Source: Muricea muricata (lineage: Eukaryota; Cnidaria; Anthozoa; Malacalcyonacea; Plexauridae). From it: a stretch of DNA of 64,000 nucleotides. This document shows, one piece after another, positions 12,242 through 26,654 of this stretch. The stretch covers positions 6,645,341-6,709,340 of the forward strand of contig OY979730.1 of NCBI GenBank assembly GCA_963855995.1. The letters run 5' to 3'. The position numbers and the translations under genes are program-made. The notes under the pieces are model-generated. The model did not search any database. It saw only the letters and a program-made list of their open reading frames with translations, and was not told the DNA's origin. Each line of letters begins with the position of its first letter. Within the stretch, counting starts at the first letter, position 1.

Positions 12242-14942
12242 GATTTTGATGGTTCTAAAATCGTTTCTTTTCAGTCTACAAGCTTGTTATAAGTTTCTCA
12301 ATTCAACATATTATTTCGCTCATCTCTTAAGTTTGAGCGCCGAAAACTTGATTCCCGATTTGCTAAGTTCTTCGATTTTGATGATTCTAACATCGTTTCT
12401 TTTCAGTTTACAAGCTAGTTATCGGTTTCTCATTTCAACATGTTATTTCACTCATCTCCATGGTTTTAGCACCGAAAACTTGATTCCCGACTTCCTAAGT
12501 TCTGCAATTTCCATTTAGAAGGTCTCTTTTAAGTCCGTGATTGCAGTACATCATAGCGCTCAATTCGTTACCTTTAGCACTGAAAATATAATTTTAAGCT
12601 CTAAAACGTCGCCGTGAACGATTTAAGACGCGAATCTTTAGTTGGTGATTTGAGCATGTTTTTACGCTCAAATTCTTCTAGGGCGCTAAAAACGTGATTT
12701 TGCTGATTCTAAGATCGTGTCTTTGCAGTTTACAAGCTATTTATAGGTTTCTCATTTCAACATGTTATTTCACTCATCTCCATGGTTTAAGCGCCGAAAA
12801 CTTGATTCATAACTTGCTAGGTTCTGCAATTTTCATTTAAAAGATCTCTTCAAAGTCCGTGATTGCAGTATATCATTACACTCATTTCGTTCACTTTAGC
12901 ACCGAAAATATCTTTTTAAGCTCAAAAACGTCGCCGTGATAGATTTTAGACGGCAATCTTTAGTTTGTGATTTGAGCATGTTTTTACGCTCGAATTTCTT
13001 CTAGAGCGCAAAAACGCAATTTTGATGATTCTAAGATTGTTTCTTTTCAGTCTACATGCTTGTTATAAGTTTCTCAATTCAACATGTTATTTCGCTCATC
13101 TCTGCAGTTTGAGCGCCGAAAACTTGATTCCCGATTTGCTAAGTTCTGCGATTTTGATGATTCTAAGATCGCTTCTTTTCAGTTTACAAGCTAGTTATCG
13201 GTTTCTCATTTCAACATGTTATTTCACTCATCTCCATGGTTTTAGCACCGAAAACTTGATTCCCGACTTCCTAAGTTCTGCAATTTCCATTTAGAAGGTC
13301 TCTTTTAAGTCCGTGATTGCAGTACATCATAGCGCTCAATTCGTTACCTTTAGCACTGAAAATATAATTTTAAGCTCTAAAACGTCGCCGTGAACGATTT
13401 AAGACGCGAATCTTTAGTTGGTGATTTGAGCATGTTTTTACGCTCAAATTCTTCTAGGGCTCTAAAAACGTGATTTTGCTGATTCTAAGATCGTGTCTTT
13501 GCAGTTTACAAGCTATTTATAGGTTTCTCATTTCAACATGTTATTTCACTCATCTCCATGGTTTAAGCGCCGAAAACTTGATTCATAACTTGCTAGGTTC
13601 TGCAATTTTCATTTAAAAGATCTCTTCAAAGTCCGTGATTGCAGTATATCATTACACTCATTTCGTTCACTTTAGCACCGAAAATATCTTTTTAAGCTCT
13701 AAAACGTCGCCGTGATAGATTTTAGACGGCAATCTTTAGTTTGTGATTTGAGCATGTTTTTACGCTCGAATTTCTTCTAGAGCGCAAAAACGCAATTTTG
13801 ATTATTCTAAGATTGTTTCTTTTCAGTCTACGTGCTTGTTATAAGTTTCTCAATTCAACATGTTATTTCGCTCATCTCTGCAGTTTGAGCGCCGAAAACT
13901 TGATTCCCGATTTGCTAAGTTCTGCGATTTTGATGATTCTTAGATCGTTTCTTTTCAGTTTACAAGCTAGTTATCGGTTTCTCCTTTCAACATGTTATTT
14001 CACTCATCTCCATGGTTTTTGCACCGAAAAGTTGATTCCCGACTTCCTAAGTTCTGCAATTTCCATTTACAAGGTCTCTTTTAAGTCCGTGATTGCAGTA
14101 CATCATAGCGCTCAATTCGTTAACTTTAGCACTGAAAATATCATTTTAAGCTCTAAAACGTCGCCGTGAACGATTTAAGACGCGAATCTTTAGTTGGTGA
14201 TTTGAGCATGTTTTTACGCTCAAATTCTTCTAGGGCGCTAAAAACGTGATTTTGCTGATTCTAAGATCGTGTCTTTGCAGTTTACAAGCTATTTATAGGT
14301 TTCTCATTTCAACATGTTATTTCACTCATCTCCATGGTTTAAGCGCCGAAAACTTGATTCATAACTTGCTAGGTTCTGCAATTTTCATTTAAAAGATCTC
14401 TTCAAAGTCCGTGATTGCAGTATATCATTACACTCATTTCGTTCACTTTAGCACCGAAAAGATCTTTTTAAGCTCTAAAACGTCGCCGTGATAGATTTTA
14501 GACGGCAATCTTTAGTTTGTGATTTGAGCATGTTTTTACGCTCGAATTTCTTCTAGAGCGCAAAAACGCAATTTTGATGATTCTAAGATTGTTTCTTTTC
14601 AGTCTACATGCTTGTTATAAGTTTCTCAATTCAACATGTTATTTCGCTCATCTCTGCAGTTTGAGCGCCGAAAACTTGATTCCCGATTTGCTAAGTTCTG
14701 CGATTTTGATGATTCTAAGATCGCTTCTTTTCAGTTTACAAGCTAGTTATCGGTTTCTCATTTCAACATGTTATTTCACTCATCTCCATGGTTTTAGCAC
14801 CGAAAAGTTGATTCCCGACTTCCTAAGTTCTGCAATTTCCATTTACAAGGTCTCTTTTAAGTCCGTGATTGCAGTACATCATAGCGCTCAATTCGTTAAC
14901 TTTAGCACTGAAAATATCATTTTAAGCTCTAAAACGTCGCCG
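12242..14942. repeat. 776 bp dimers in copy 2 (three full and one cut)
   Basis: Heads are at 12242, 13018, 13794 and 14570, with exact 776 bp spacing. The last unit is interrupted at about 14943 by the switch into copy 3. Confidence 0.75.
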
Positions 14943-15030
14943 TGATTGATTTTAGACGGCCATCTTTAGTTTGTGATTTGAGCATGTTTTTACGCTCAAA
15001 TCGCTTCTAGAGCGCTAAAAACGCGATTTT

Positions 15031-16530
15031 AATGATTCTAAGATCGTTTCTTTTCAGTCTACAAGCTTGTTATAAGTTTCTCAATTCAACATGTTATTTC
15101 GCTCATCTTTGCAGTTTTAGCGCAGAAAACTTGATTCCCGATTTGCTAAGTTCTTTTAAGTCTACAAGCTTTTTATAAGTTTCTCAATTCAACATGTTAT
15201 TTCACTCATCTCCATGGTTTTAGCACCGAAAACTTGATTCCCGACTTGCTAAGTTGTGCAGTTTCCATTTCGAAGGTCTCCTTTAAGTCCGTGATTGCAG
15301 TAGATCATAGCGCTCAATTCGTTAACTTTAGCACTGAAAATATCATTTTAAGCTCTAAAACGTCACCGTGAACGATTTAAGACGGGAATCTTTAATTGGT
15401 GATTTGAGCATGTTTCTACGTTAAAATCACTTCTAGAGCGCTAAAAACGCGATTTTGCTGATTCTAAGATCGTTTCTTTTCAGTTTACAACCTAGTTATA
15501 GGTTTCTCATTTCAAAATGTTATTTCACTCATCTCCATGGTTTGAGCGCTGAAAACTTTATTCCCGACTTGCTAAGTTCTGCAATTTCCATTTAGAAGGT
15601 CTCATTTAGTTGCGTGATTGCATTATATCATTACGCTCAACTCGTTCTCTTTTAGCACAGAAAATATCATTTTAAGCTCTAAAACGTTGCCGTGATTGAT
15701 TTTAAACGGCAACCTTTAGTTTGTGATTTGACCATGTTTTTACGCTCAAATCGCTTCTAGAGCGCTAAAAACGCGATTTTAATGATTCTAAGATCGTTTC
15801 TTTTCAGTCTACAAGCTTGTTATAAGTTTCTCAATTCAACATGTTATTTCGCTCATCTTTGCAGTTTTAGCGCAGAAAACTTGATTCCCGATTTGCTAAG
15901 TTCTTTTAAGTCTACAAGCTTTTTATAAGTTTCTCAATTCAACATGTTATTTCACTCATCTCCATGGTTTTAGCACCGAAAACTTGATTCCCGACTTGCT
16001 AAGTTGTGCAGTTTCCATTTCGAAGGTCTCCTTTAAGTCCGTGATTGCAGTAGATCATAGCGCTCAATTCGTTAACTTTAGCACTGAAAATATCATTTTA
16101 AGCTCTAAAACGTCACCGTGAACGATTTAAGACGGGAATCTTTAATTGGTGATTTGAGCATGTTTTTACGTTAAAATCACTTCTAGAGCGCTAAAAACGC
16201 GATTTTGCTGATTCTAAGATCGTTTCTTTTCAGTTTACAAGCTAGTTATAGGTTTCTCATTTCAAAATGTTATTTCACTCATCTCCATGGTTTGAGCGCT
16301 GAAAACTTTATTCCCGACTTGCTAAGTTCTGCAATTTCCATTTAGAAGGTCTCATTTAGTTGCGTGATTGCATTATATCATTACGCTCAACTCGTTCTCT
16401 TTTAGCACAGAAAATATCATTTTAAGCTCTAAAACGTTGCCGTGATTGATTTTAAACGGCAACCTTTAGTTTGTGATTTGACCATGTTTTTACGCTCAAA
16501 TCGCTTCTAGAGCGCTAAAAACGCGATTTT
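15031..16530. repeat. 750 bp tandem duplication inside copy 3
   Basis: Sequence from 15031 is repeated from 15781 at an exact 750 bp offset, with few differences such as TTTCTACG versus TTTTTACG. The equivalent region occurs once in copies 1 and 2. The joint falls in a homologous register between two monomer heads, so unequal crossing-over explains it. Confidence 0.75.
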
Positions 16531-17401
16531 GATGATTCTAAGATTGTTTCTTTTAAGTTTATAAGCTAGTTAAAGGTTTCTCATTTCAACATGTTATTTC
16601 ACTCGTCTCCATTGTTTGAGCGCCGAAAATTTGATTCCCGACTTGCAAAGTTCTGCAATTTCAATTTAGAAGGTCTCTTTTAGGTCGGTGATTGCATTAT
16701 ATCATTGCGCTCAACTCGTTCACTTTCATTTTAAGCTCTAAAACGTCGCCGTGATTGATTTTAGACAGCAATCTTTAGTTTGTGATTTGAGCACGTTTTT
16801 GCGCTCAAATCGCTTCTAGAGCGCTAAAAACGCGATTTTGATGATTCTAAGATCGTTTCTTTTCAGTTTACAAGCCAGTTATCGGTTTTTCATTTCAACA
16901 TGTTATTTCACTCATCTCCATGGTTTTAGCACCGAAAACTTGATTCCCGATTTGCTAAGTTCTGCGATTTTGATGATTCTTAGATCGTTTCTTTTCAGTT
17001 TACAAGCCAGTTATCGGTTTTTCATTTCAACATGTTATTTCACTCATCTCCATGGTTTTAGCACCAAAAACTTTATTCCCGACTTCCTAAGTTCTGCAAT
17101 TTCCATTTAGAAGGTCTCTTTTAAGTCCGTGATTGCAGTACATCATAGCGCTCAATTCGTTAACTTTAACACTGAAAATATCATTTTAAGCTCTAAAACG
17201 TCGCCGTGAACGATTTAAGACGCGAATCTTTAGTTGGTGATTTGAGCATGTTTTTACGCTCAAATCGCTTCTAGAGCGCTAAAACCGCGATTTTGATGAT
17301 TCTAAGATCGCTTCTTTTCAGTCTACAAGCTTGTTATAAGTTTCTCAATTCAACATGTTATTTCGCTCATCTCCATGGTTTAAGCGCCGAAAACTTGATT
17401 C

Positions 17402-17646
17402 ATAACTTGCTAAGAAACGATTTAGAAATGACGGCTTTTATTCTTAGTTGTTTATTGCTTACGCGTAACTTGCGCACGCTATTTAAATTTAAAATTCTTG
17501 TACACGTAATTGTATTAACGTATTCTTGTAAGCTTTTCTGCTGAAGATGAATCAAATCGATTCGAAATATACAGTTTAAATTAAATTGTGTACTTATTAC
17601 TATGCACACGTTATTCGGGATAACTCTTGTCTTATAACCTGCTAAG
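17402..17646. mobile_element. 219 bp insertion, copy 3
   Basis: Same insertion at offset 13152 from copy 1. The right target repeat again reads ATAACCTGCTAAG. Confidence 0.65.
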
Positions 17647-17842
17647 TTCTGCAATTTTCATTTTAAAGATCTCTTCAAAGTCCGTGATTGCAGTATATCA
17701 TTACACTCATTTCGTTCACTTTAGCACTGAAAATATCATTTTAAGCTCTAAAACGTCGCCGTGATAGATTTTAGACGGCAATTTTTAGTTTGTGATTTGA
17801 GCATGTTTTTACGCTCAAATTTCTTCTAGAGCGCTAAAACGC

Positions 17843-20800
17843 GATTTTGATGGTTCTAAAATCGTTTCTTTTCAGTCTACAAGCTTGTTATAAGTTTCTC
17901 AATTCAACATATTATTTCGCTCATCTCTTAAGTTTGAGCGCCGAAAACTTGATTCCCGATTTGCTAAGTTCTTCGATTTTGATGATTCTAACATCGTTTC
18001 TTTTCAGTTTACAAGCTAGTTATCGGTTTCTCATTTCAACATGTTATTTCACTCATCTCCATGGTTTTAGCACCGAAAACTTGATTCCCGACTTCCTAAG
18101 TTCTGCAATTTCCATTTAGAAGGTCTCTTTTAAGTCCGTGATTGCAGTACATCATAGCGCTCAATTCGTTACCTTTAGCACTGAAAATATAATTTTAAGC
18201 TCTAAAACGTCGCCGTGAACGATTTAAGACGCGAATCTTTAGTTGGTGATTTGAGCATGTTTTTACGCTCAAATTCTTCTAGGGCGCTAAAAACGTGATT
18301 TTGCTGATTCTAAGATCGTGTCTTTGCAGTTTACAAGCTATTTATAGGTTTCTCATTTCAACATGTTATTTCACTCATCTCCATGGTTTAAGCGTTGAAA
18401 ACTTGATTCATAACTTGCTAGGTTCTGCAATTTTCATTTAAAAGATCTCTTCAAAGTCCGTGATTGCAGTATATCATTACACTCATTTCGTTCACTTTAG
18501 CACCGAAAATATCTTTTTAAGCTCTAAAACGTCGCCGTGATAGATTTTAGACGGCAATCTTTAGTTTGTGATTTGAGCATGTTTTTACGCTCGAATTTCT
18601 TCTAGAGCGCAAAAACGCAATTTTGATGATTCTAAGATTGTTTCTTTTCAGTCTACATGCTTGTTATAAGTTTCTCAATTCAACATGTTATTTCGCTCAT
18701 CTCTGCAGTTTGAGCGCCGAAAACTTGATTCCCGATTTGCTAAGTTCTGCGATTTTGATGATTCTAAGATCGCTTCTTTTCAGTTTACAAGCTAGTTATC
18801 GGTTTCTCATTTCAACATGTTATTTCACTCATCTCCATGGTTTTAGCACCGAAAACTTGATTCCCGACTTCCTAAGTTCTGCAATTTCCATTTAGAAGGT
18901 CTCTTTTAAGTCCGTGATTGCAGTACATCATAGCGCTCAATTCGTTACCTTTAGCACTGAAAATATAATTTTAAGCTCTAAAACGTCGCCGTGAACGATT
19001 TAAGACGCGAATCTTTAGTTGGTGATTTGAGCATGTTTTTACGCTCAAATTCTTCTAGGGCTCTAAAAACGTGATTTTGCTGATTCTAAGATCGTGTCTT
19101 TGCAGTTTACAAGCTATTTATAGGTTTCTCATTTCAACATGTTATTTCACTCATCTCCATGGTTTAAGCGCCGAAAACTTGATTCATAACTTGCTAGGTT
19201 CTGCAATTTTCATTTAAAAGATCTCTTCAAAGTCCGTGATTGCAGTATATCATTACACTCATTTCGTTCACTTTAGCACCGAAAATATCTTTTTAAGCTC
19301 TAAAACGTCGCCGTGATAGATTTTAGACGGCAATCTTTAGTTTGTGATTTGAGCATGTTTTTACGCTCGAATTTCTTCTAGAGCGCAAAAACGCAATTTT
19401 GATTATTCTAAGATTGTTTCTTTTCAGTCTACGTGCTTGTTATAAGTTTCTCAATTCAACATGTTATTTCGCTCATCTCTGCAGTTTGAGCGCCGAAAAC
19501 TTGATTCCCGATTTGCTAAGTTCTGCGATTTTGATGATTCTTAGATCGTTTCTTTTCAGTTTACAAGCTAGTTATCGGTTTCTCCTTTCAACATGTTATT
19601 TCACTCATCTCCATGGTTTTAGCACCGAAAAGTTGATTCCCGACTTCCTAAGTTCTGCAATTTCCATTTACAAGGTCTCTTTTAAGTCCGTGATTGCAGT
19701 ACATCATAGCGCTCAATTCGTTAACTTTAGCACTGAAAATATCATTTTAAGCTCTAAAACGTCGCCGTGAACGATTTAAGACGCGAATCTTTAGTTGGTG
19801 ATTTGAGCATGTTTTTACGCTCAAATTCTTCTAGGGCGCTAAAAACGTGATTTTGCTGATTCTAAGATCGTGTCTTTGCAGTTTACAAGCTATTTATAGG
19901 TTTCTCATTTCAACATGTTATTTCACTCATCTCCATGGTTTAAGCGCCGAAAACTTGATTCATAACTTGCTAGGTTCTGCAATTTTCATTTAAAAGATCT
20001 CTTCAAAGTCCGTGATTGCAGTATATCATTACACTCATTTCGTTCACTTTAGCACCGAAAAGATCTTTTTAAGCTCTAAAACGTCGCCGTGATAGATTTT
20101 AGACGGCAATCTTTAGTTTGTGATTTGAGCATGTTTTTACGCTCGAATTTCTTCTAGAGCGCAAAAACGCAATTTTGATGATTCTAAGATTGTTTCTTTT
20201 CAGTCTACATGCTTCTTATAAGTTTCTCAATTCAACATGTTATTTCGCTCATCTCTGCAGTTTGAGCGCCGAAAACTTGATTCCCGATTTGCTAAGTTCT
20301 GCGATTTTGATGATTCTAAGATCGCTTCTTTTCAGTTTACAAGCTAGTTATCGGTTTCTCATTTCAACATGTTATTTCACTCATCTCCATGGTTTTAGCA
20401 CCGAAAAGTTGATTCCCGACTTCCTAAGTTCTGCAATTTCCATTTACAAGGTCTCTTTTAAGTCCGTGATTGCAGTACATCATAGCGCTCAATTCGTTAA
20501 CTTTAGCACTGAAAATATCATTTTAAGCTCTAAAACGTCGCCGTGAACGATTTAAGACGCGAATCTTTAGTTGGTGATTTGAGCATGTTTTTACGCTTAA
20601 ATCACTTCTAGAGCGCTAAAAACGTGATTTTGCTGATTCTAAGATCGTGTCTTTTCAGTTTACAAGCTATTTTTATAGGTTTCTCATTTCAACATGTTAT
20701 TTCACTCATCTCCATGGTTTAAGCGCCGAAAACTTGATTCATAACTTGCTAAGTTCTGCAATTTTCATTTAAAAGATCTCTTCAAAGTCCGTGATTGCAG

Positions 20801-21726
20801 TATATCATTACACTCATTTCGTTCACTTTAGCACCGAAAATATCTTTTTAAGCTCTAAAACGTCGCCGTGATAGATTTTAGACGGCAATCTTTAGTTTGT
20901 GATTTGAGCATGTTTTTACGCTCGAATTTCTTCTAGAGCGCAAAAACGCAATTTTGATTATTCTAAGATTGTTTCTTTTCAGTCTACGTGCTTGTTATAA
21001 GTTTCTCAATTCAACATGTTATTTCGCTCATCTCTGCAGTTTGAGCGCCGAAAACTTGATTCCCGATTTGCTAAGTTCTGCGATTTTGATGATTCTTAGA
21101 TCGTTTCTTTTCAGTTTACAAGCTAGTTATCGGTTTCTCCTTTCAACATGTTATTTCACTCATCTCCATGGTTTTAGCACCGAAAAGTTGATTCCCGACT
21201 TCCTAAGTTCTGCAATTTCCATTTACAAGGTCTCTTTTAAGTCCGTGATTGCAGTACATCATAGCGCTCAATTCGTTAACTTTAGCACTGAAAATATCAT
21301 TTTAAGCTCTAAAACGTCGCCGTGAACGATTTAAGACGCGAATCTTTAGTTGGTGATTTGAGAATGTTTTTACGCTTAAATCACTTCTAGAGCGCTAAAA
21401 ACGTGATTTTGCTGATTCTAAGATCGTGTCTTTTCAGTTTACAAGCTATTTATAGGTTTCTCATTTCAACATGTTATTTCACTCATCTCCATGGTTTAAG
21501 CGCCGAAAACTTGATTCATAACTTGCTAAGTTCTGCAATTTTCATTTAAAAGATCTCTTCAAAGTCCGTGATTGCAGTACATCATTACACTCATTTCGTT
21601 CACTTTAGCACTGAAAATATCATTTTAAGCTCTAAAACGTCTCCGTGATAGATTTTAGACGGCAATCTTTAGTTTGTGATTTGAGCATGTTTTTCCGCTC
21701 AAATTTCTTCTAGAGCGCTAAAACGC
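17843..21726. repeat. Five 776-779 bp dimers, in copy 3
   Basis: Heads are at 17843, 18619, 19395, 20171 and 20950, matching the unit order and the single 779 bp spacing of copy 1. Confidence 0.8.
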
Positions 21727-23881
21727 GATTTTGATGATTCTAAGATCGTTTCTTTTCAGTTTATAAGCTAGTTATAGGTTTCGCGTTTCAACATGTTATT
21801 TAACTCATCTCCATGGTTTGAGCGCCGAAAACTTGATTCCCGACTTGCTAGGTTCTGCAATTTCCATTTAGAAGGTCTCATTTAGGTCCGTGACTGCATT
21901 ATATCATTGCGCTCAACTGGTTCACTTTAGCACAGAAAATATCATTTTAAGCTCTAAAACGTCGCCGTGATTGATTTTAAACGGCAACCTTTAGTTTGTG
22001 ATTTGACCAAGTTTTTACGCTCAAATCGCATCTAGAGCGCTAAAAACGCGATTTTGATGATTCTAAGATCGTTTCTTTTCAGTTTAAAAGCTAGTTATAG
22101 GTTTCTCATTTCAACATGTTATTTCACTCATCTCCATGGTTTGAGCGCCGAAAACTTGATTCCCGACTTGCTAAGTTTTGCGATTTAAATTTAGAAGGTC
22201 TCTTTTAGGTCCGTGATTTCATTATATCATTGCGCTCAACTCGTTCACTTTCATTTTAAGCTCTAAAACGTCGCCGTGATTGATTTTAGACGGCAATCTT
22301 TAGTTTGTGATTTGAGCACGTTTTTACGCTCAAATCGTTTCTAGAGCGCTAAAAACGCGATTTTGATTATTCTAAGATCGTTTCTTTTCAGTTTACAAGC
22401 TAGTTATAGGTTTCTCAATTCAACATGTTATTTCGCTCATCTCTGCGGTTTGAGCGCCGAAAACTTTATTCCCGACTTGCTAAGTTCTGCAATTTCCATT
22501 TAGAACGTCTCTTTTAGGTCCGTGATTGCATTATATCATTGTGCTCAACTCGTTCACTTTAGCACAGAAAATATCATTTTAAGCTCTAAAACGTCGCCGT
22601 GATTGATTTTAGACGGCAACCTTTAGTTTTTTATTTGAGCATGTTTTTAGCTCAAATCGCTTCTAGAGTGCTAAAAACGCGGTTTTGCTGATTCTAAGAT
22701 CGTTTCTTTTCAGTTTACAAGCTAGTTATAGGTTTCTCATTTCAAAATGTTATTTCACTCATCTCCATGGTTTGAGCGCTGAAAACTTTATTCCCGACTT
22801 GCTAAGTTCTGCAATTTCCATTTAGAAGGTCTCATTTAGTTGCGTGATTGCATTATATCATTACGCTCAACTCGTTCTCTTTTAGCACAGAAAATATCAT
22901 TTTAAGCTCTAAAACGTTGCCGTGATTGATTTTAAACGGCAACCTTTAGTTTGTGATTTGACCATGTTTTTACGCTCAAATCGCTTCTAGAGCGCTAAAA
23001 ACGCGATTTTGATGATTCTAAGATTGTTTCTTTTAAGTTTATAAGCTAGTTAAAGGTTTCTCATTTCAACATGTTATTTCACTCGTCTCCATTGTTTGAG
23101 CGCCGAAAACTTGATTCCCGACTTGCTAAGTTCTGCAATTTCAATTTAGAAGGTCTCTTTTAGGTCGGTGATTGCATTATATCATTGCGCTCAACTCGTT
23201 CACTTTCATTTTAAGCTCTAAAACGTCGCCGTGATTGATTTTAGACAGCAATCTTTAGTTTGTGATTTGAGCACGTTTTTGCGCTCAAATCGCTTCTAGA
23301 GCGCTAAAAACGCGATTTTGATGATTCTAAGATCGTTTCTTTTCAGTTTACAAGCCAGTTATCGGTTTTTCATTTCAACATGTTATTTCACTCATCTCCA
23401 TGGTTTTAGCACCGAAAACTTGATTCCCGATTTGCGAAGTTCTGCGATTTTGATGATTCTAAGATCGTTTCTTTTCAGTTTACAAGCCAGTTATCGGTTT
23501 TTCATTTCAACATGTTATTTCACTCATCTCCATGGTTTTAGCACCAAAAACTTGATTCCCGACTTCCTAAGTTCTGCAATTTCCATTTAGAAGGTCTCTT
23601 TTGAGTCCGTGATTGCAGTACATCATAGCGCTCAATTCGTTAACTTTAACACTGAAAATATCATTTTAAGCTCTAAAACGTCGCCGTGAACGATTTAAGA
23701 CGCGAATCTTTAGTTGGTGATTTGAGCATGTTTTTACGCTCAAATCGCTTCTAGAGCGCTAAAACCGCGATTTTGATGATTCTAAGATCGCTTCTTTTCA
23801 GTCTACAAGCTTGTTATAAGTTTCTCAATTCAACATGTTATTTCGCTCATCTCCATGGTTTAAGCGCCGAAAACTTGATTC

Positions 23882-24126
23882 ATAACTTGCTAAGAAACGA
23901 TTTAGAAATGACGGCTTTTATTCTTAGTTGTTTATTGCTTACGCGTAACTTGCGCACGCTATTTAAATTTAAAATTCTTGTACACGTAATTGTATTAACG
24001 TATTCTTGTAAGCTTTTCTGCTGAAGATGAATCAAATCGATTCGAAATATACAGTTTAAATTAAATTGTGTACTTATTACTATGCACACGTTATTCGGGA
24101 TAACTCTTGTCTTATAACTTGCTAAG
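23882..24126. mobile_element. 219 bp insertion, copy 4 (intact target duplication)
   Basis: Same insertion at offset 19632. Here both flanks read ATAACTTGCTAAG exactly, so this copy preserves the original 13 bp target duplication. Copies 1-3 share the later C change. Confidence 0.65.
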
Positions 24127-24322
24127 TTCTGCAATTTTCATTTTAAAGATCTCTTCAAAGTCCGTGATTGCAGTATATCATTACACTCATTTCGTTCACT
24201 TTAGCACTGAAAATATCATTTTAAGCTCTAAAACGTCGCCGTGATAGATTTTAGACGGCAATTTTTAGTTTCTGATTTGAGCATGTTTTTACGCTCAAAT
24301 TTCTTCTAGAGCGCTAAAACGC

Positions 24323-26654
24323 GATTTTGATGGTTCTAAAATCGTTTCTTTTCAGTCTACAAGCTTGTTATAAGTTTCTCAATTCAACATATTATTTCGC
24401 TCATCTCTTAAGTTTGAGCGCCGAAAACTTGATTCCCGATTTGCTAAGTTCTTCGATTTTGATGATTCTAACATCGTTTCTTTTCAGTTTACAAGCTAGT
24501 TATCGGTTTCTCATTTCAACATGTTATTTCACTCATCTCCATGGTTTTAGCACCGAAAACTTGATTCCCGACTTCCTAAGTTCTGCAATTTCCATTTAGA
24601 AGGTCTCTTTTAAGTCCGTGATTGCAGTACATCATAGCGCTCAATTCGTTACCTTTAGCACTGAAAATATAATTTTAAGCTCTAAAACGTCGCCGTGAAC
24701 GATTTAAGACGCGAATCTTTAGTTGGTGATTTGAGCATGTTTTTACGCTCAAATTCTTCTAGGGCGCTAAAAACGTGATTTTGCTGATTCTAAGATCGTG
24801 TCTTTGCAGTTTACAAGCTATTTATAGGTTTCTCATTTCAACATGTTATTTCACTCATCTCCATGGTTTAAGCGCCGAAAACTTGATTCATAACTTGCTA
24901 GGTTCTGCAATTTTCATTTAAAAGTTCTCTTCAAAGTCCGTGATTGCAGTATATCATTACACTCATTTCGTTCACTTTAGCACCGAAAATATCTTTTTAA
25001 GCTCTAAAACGTCGCCGTGATAGATTTTAGACGGCAATCTTTAGTTTGTGATTTGAGCATGTTTTTACGCTCGAATTTCTTCTAGAGCGCAAAAACGCAA
25101 TTTTGATGATTCTAAGATTGTTTCTTTTCAGTCTACATGCTTGTTATAAGTTTCTCAATTCAACATGTTATTTCGCTCATCTCTGCAGTTTGAGCGCCGA
25201 AAACTTGATTCCCGATTTGCTAAGTTCTGCGATTTTGATGATTCTAAGATCGCTTCTTTTCAGTTTACAAGCTAGTTATCGGTTTCTCATTTCAACATGT
25301 TATTTCACTCATCTCCATGGTTTTAGCACCGAAAAGTTGATTCCCGACTTCCTAAGTTCTGCAATTTCCATTTACAAGGTCTCTTTTAAGTCCGTGATTG
25401 CAGTACATCATAGCGCTCAATTCGTTAACTTTAGCACTGAAAATATCATTTTAAGCTCTAAAACGTCGCCGTGAACGATTTAAGACGCGAATCTTTAGTT
25501 GGTGATTTGAGCATGTTTTTACGCTTAAATCACTTCTAGAGCGCTAAAAACGTGATTTTGCTGATTCTAAGATCGTGTCTTTTCAGTTTACAAGCTATTT
25601 TTATAGGTTTCTCATTTCAACATGTTATTTCACTCATCTCCATGGTTTAAGCGCCGAAAACTTGATTCATAACTTGCTAAGTTCTGCAATTTTCATTTAA
25701 AAGATCTCTTCAAAGTCCGTGATTGCAGTATATCATTACACTCATTTCGTTCACTTTAGCACCGAAAATATCTTTTTAAGCTCTAAAACGTCGCCGTGAT
25801 AGATTTTAGACGGCAATCTTTAGTTTGTGATTTGAGCATGTTTTTACGCTCGAATTTCTTCTAGAGCGCAAAAACGCAATTTTGATTATTCTAAGATTGT
25901 TTCTTTTCAGTCTACGTGCTTGTTATAAGTTTCTCAATTCAACATGTTATTTCGCTCATCTCTGCAGTTTGAGCGCCGAAAACTTGATTCCCGATTTGCT
26001 AAGTTCTGCGATTTTGATGATTCTTAGATCGTTTCTTTTCAGTTTACAAGCTAGTTATCGGTTTCTCCTTTCAACATGTTATTTCACTCATCTCCATGGT
26101 TTTAGCACCGAAAAGTTGATTCCCGACTTCCTAAGTTCTGCAATTTCCATTTACAAGGTCTCTTTTAAGTCCGTGATTGCAGTACATCATAGCGCTCAAT
26201 TCGTTAACTTTAGCACTGAAAATATCATTTTAAGCTCTAAAACGTCGCCGTGAACGATTTAAGACGCGAATCTTTAGTTGGTGATTTGAGAATGTTTTTA
26301 CCCTTAAATCACTTCTAGAGCGCTAAAAACGTGATTTTGCTGATTCTAAGATCGTGTCTTTTCAGTTTACAAGCTATTTATAGGTTTCTCATTTCAACAT
26401 GTTATTTCACTCATCTCCATGGTTTAAGCGCCGAAAACTTGATTCATAACTTGCTAAGTTCTGCAATTTTCATTTAAAAGATCTCTTCAAAGTCCGTGAT
26501 TGCAGTATATCATTACACTCATTTCGTTCACTTTAGCACTGAAAATATCATTTTAAGCTCTAAAACGTCTCCGTGATAGATTTTAGACGGCAATCTTTAG
26601 TTTGTGATTTGAGCATGTTTTTCCGCTCAAATTTCTTCTAGAGCGCTAAAACGC
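24323..26654. repeat. Three 776-779 bp dimers, in copy 4 (one chimeric)
   Basis: Heads are at 24323, 25099 and 25878. The unit at 25099 begins like the second unit of copy 1 (no deviation in the CTACATGC block) and ends like its fourth unit (CATTTACAAGG and the longer spacing). The distance to the last unit is shorter than in copy 3 by exactly 1552 bp, which is two units. Confidence 0.75.

Larger units (their letters stand above)
9535..14942. repeat. Super-higher-order repeat, copy 2 (truncated, about 5.4 kb)
   Basis: It follows copy 1 base for base at offset 7551 with scattered substitutions, for example at the start of the GAGCACG stretch near 11188. It stops inside the fourth 776 bp dimer, in the shared stretch around AAACGTCGCCGTGA, and switches there to sequence equivalent to about 2541 in copy 1. 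The tail of plain monomers present in copies 1 and 3 is therefore missing, as expected from unequal crossing-over. Confidence 0.75.
14943..22684. repeat. Super-higher-order repeat, copy 3 with internal duplication
   Basis: It starts at a point equivalent to 2541 of copy 1 (offset 12402). The offset changes to 13152 after an internal 750 bp tandem duplication. It has the 219 bp insertion, five dimers (17843-21726) and the plain-monomer tail, sharing tail variants with copy 1 (GACTGCATT and AACTGGTTC). It ends near 22684-22739 where the sequence switches to the equivalent of about 3052-3108. Confidence 0.75.
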
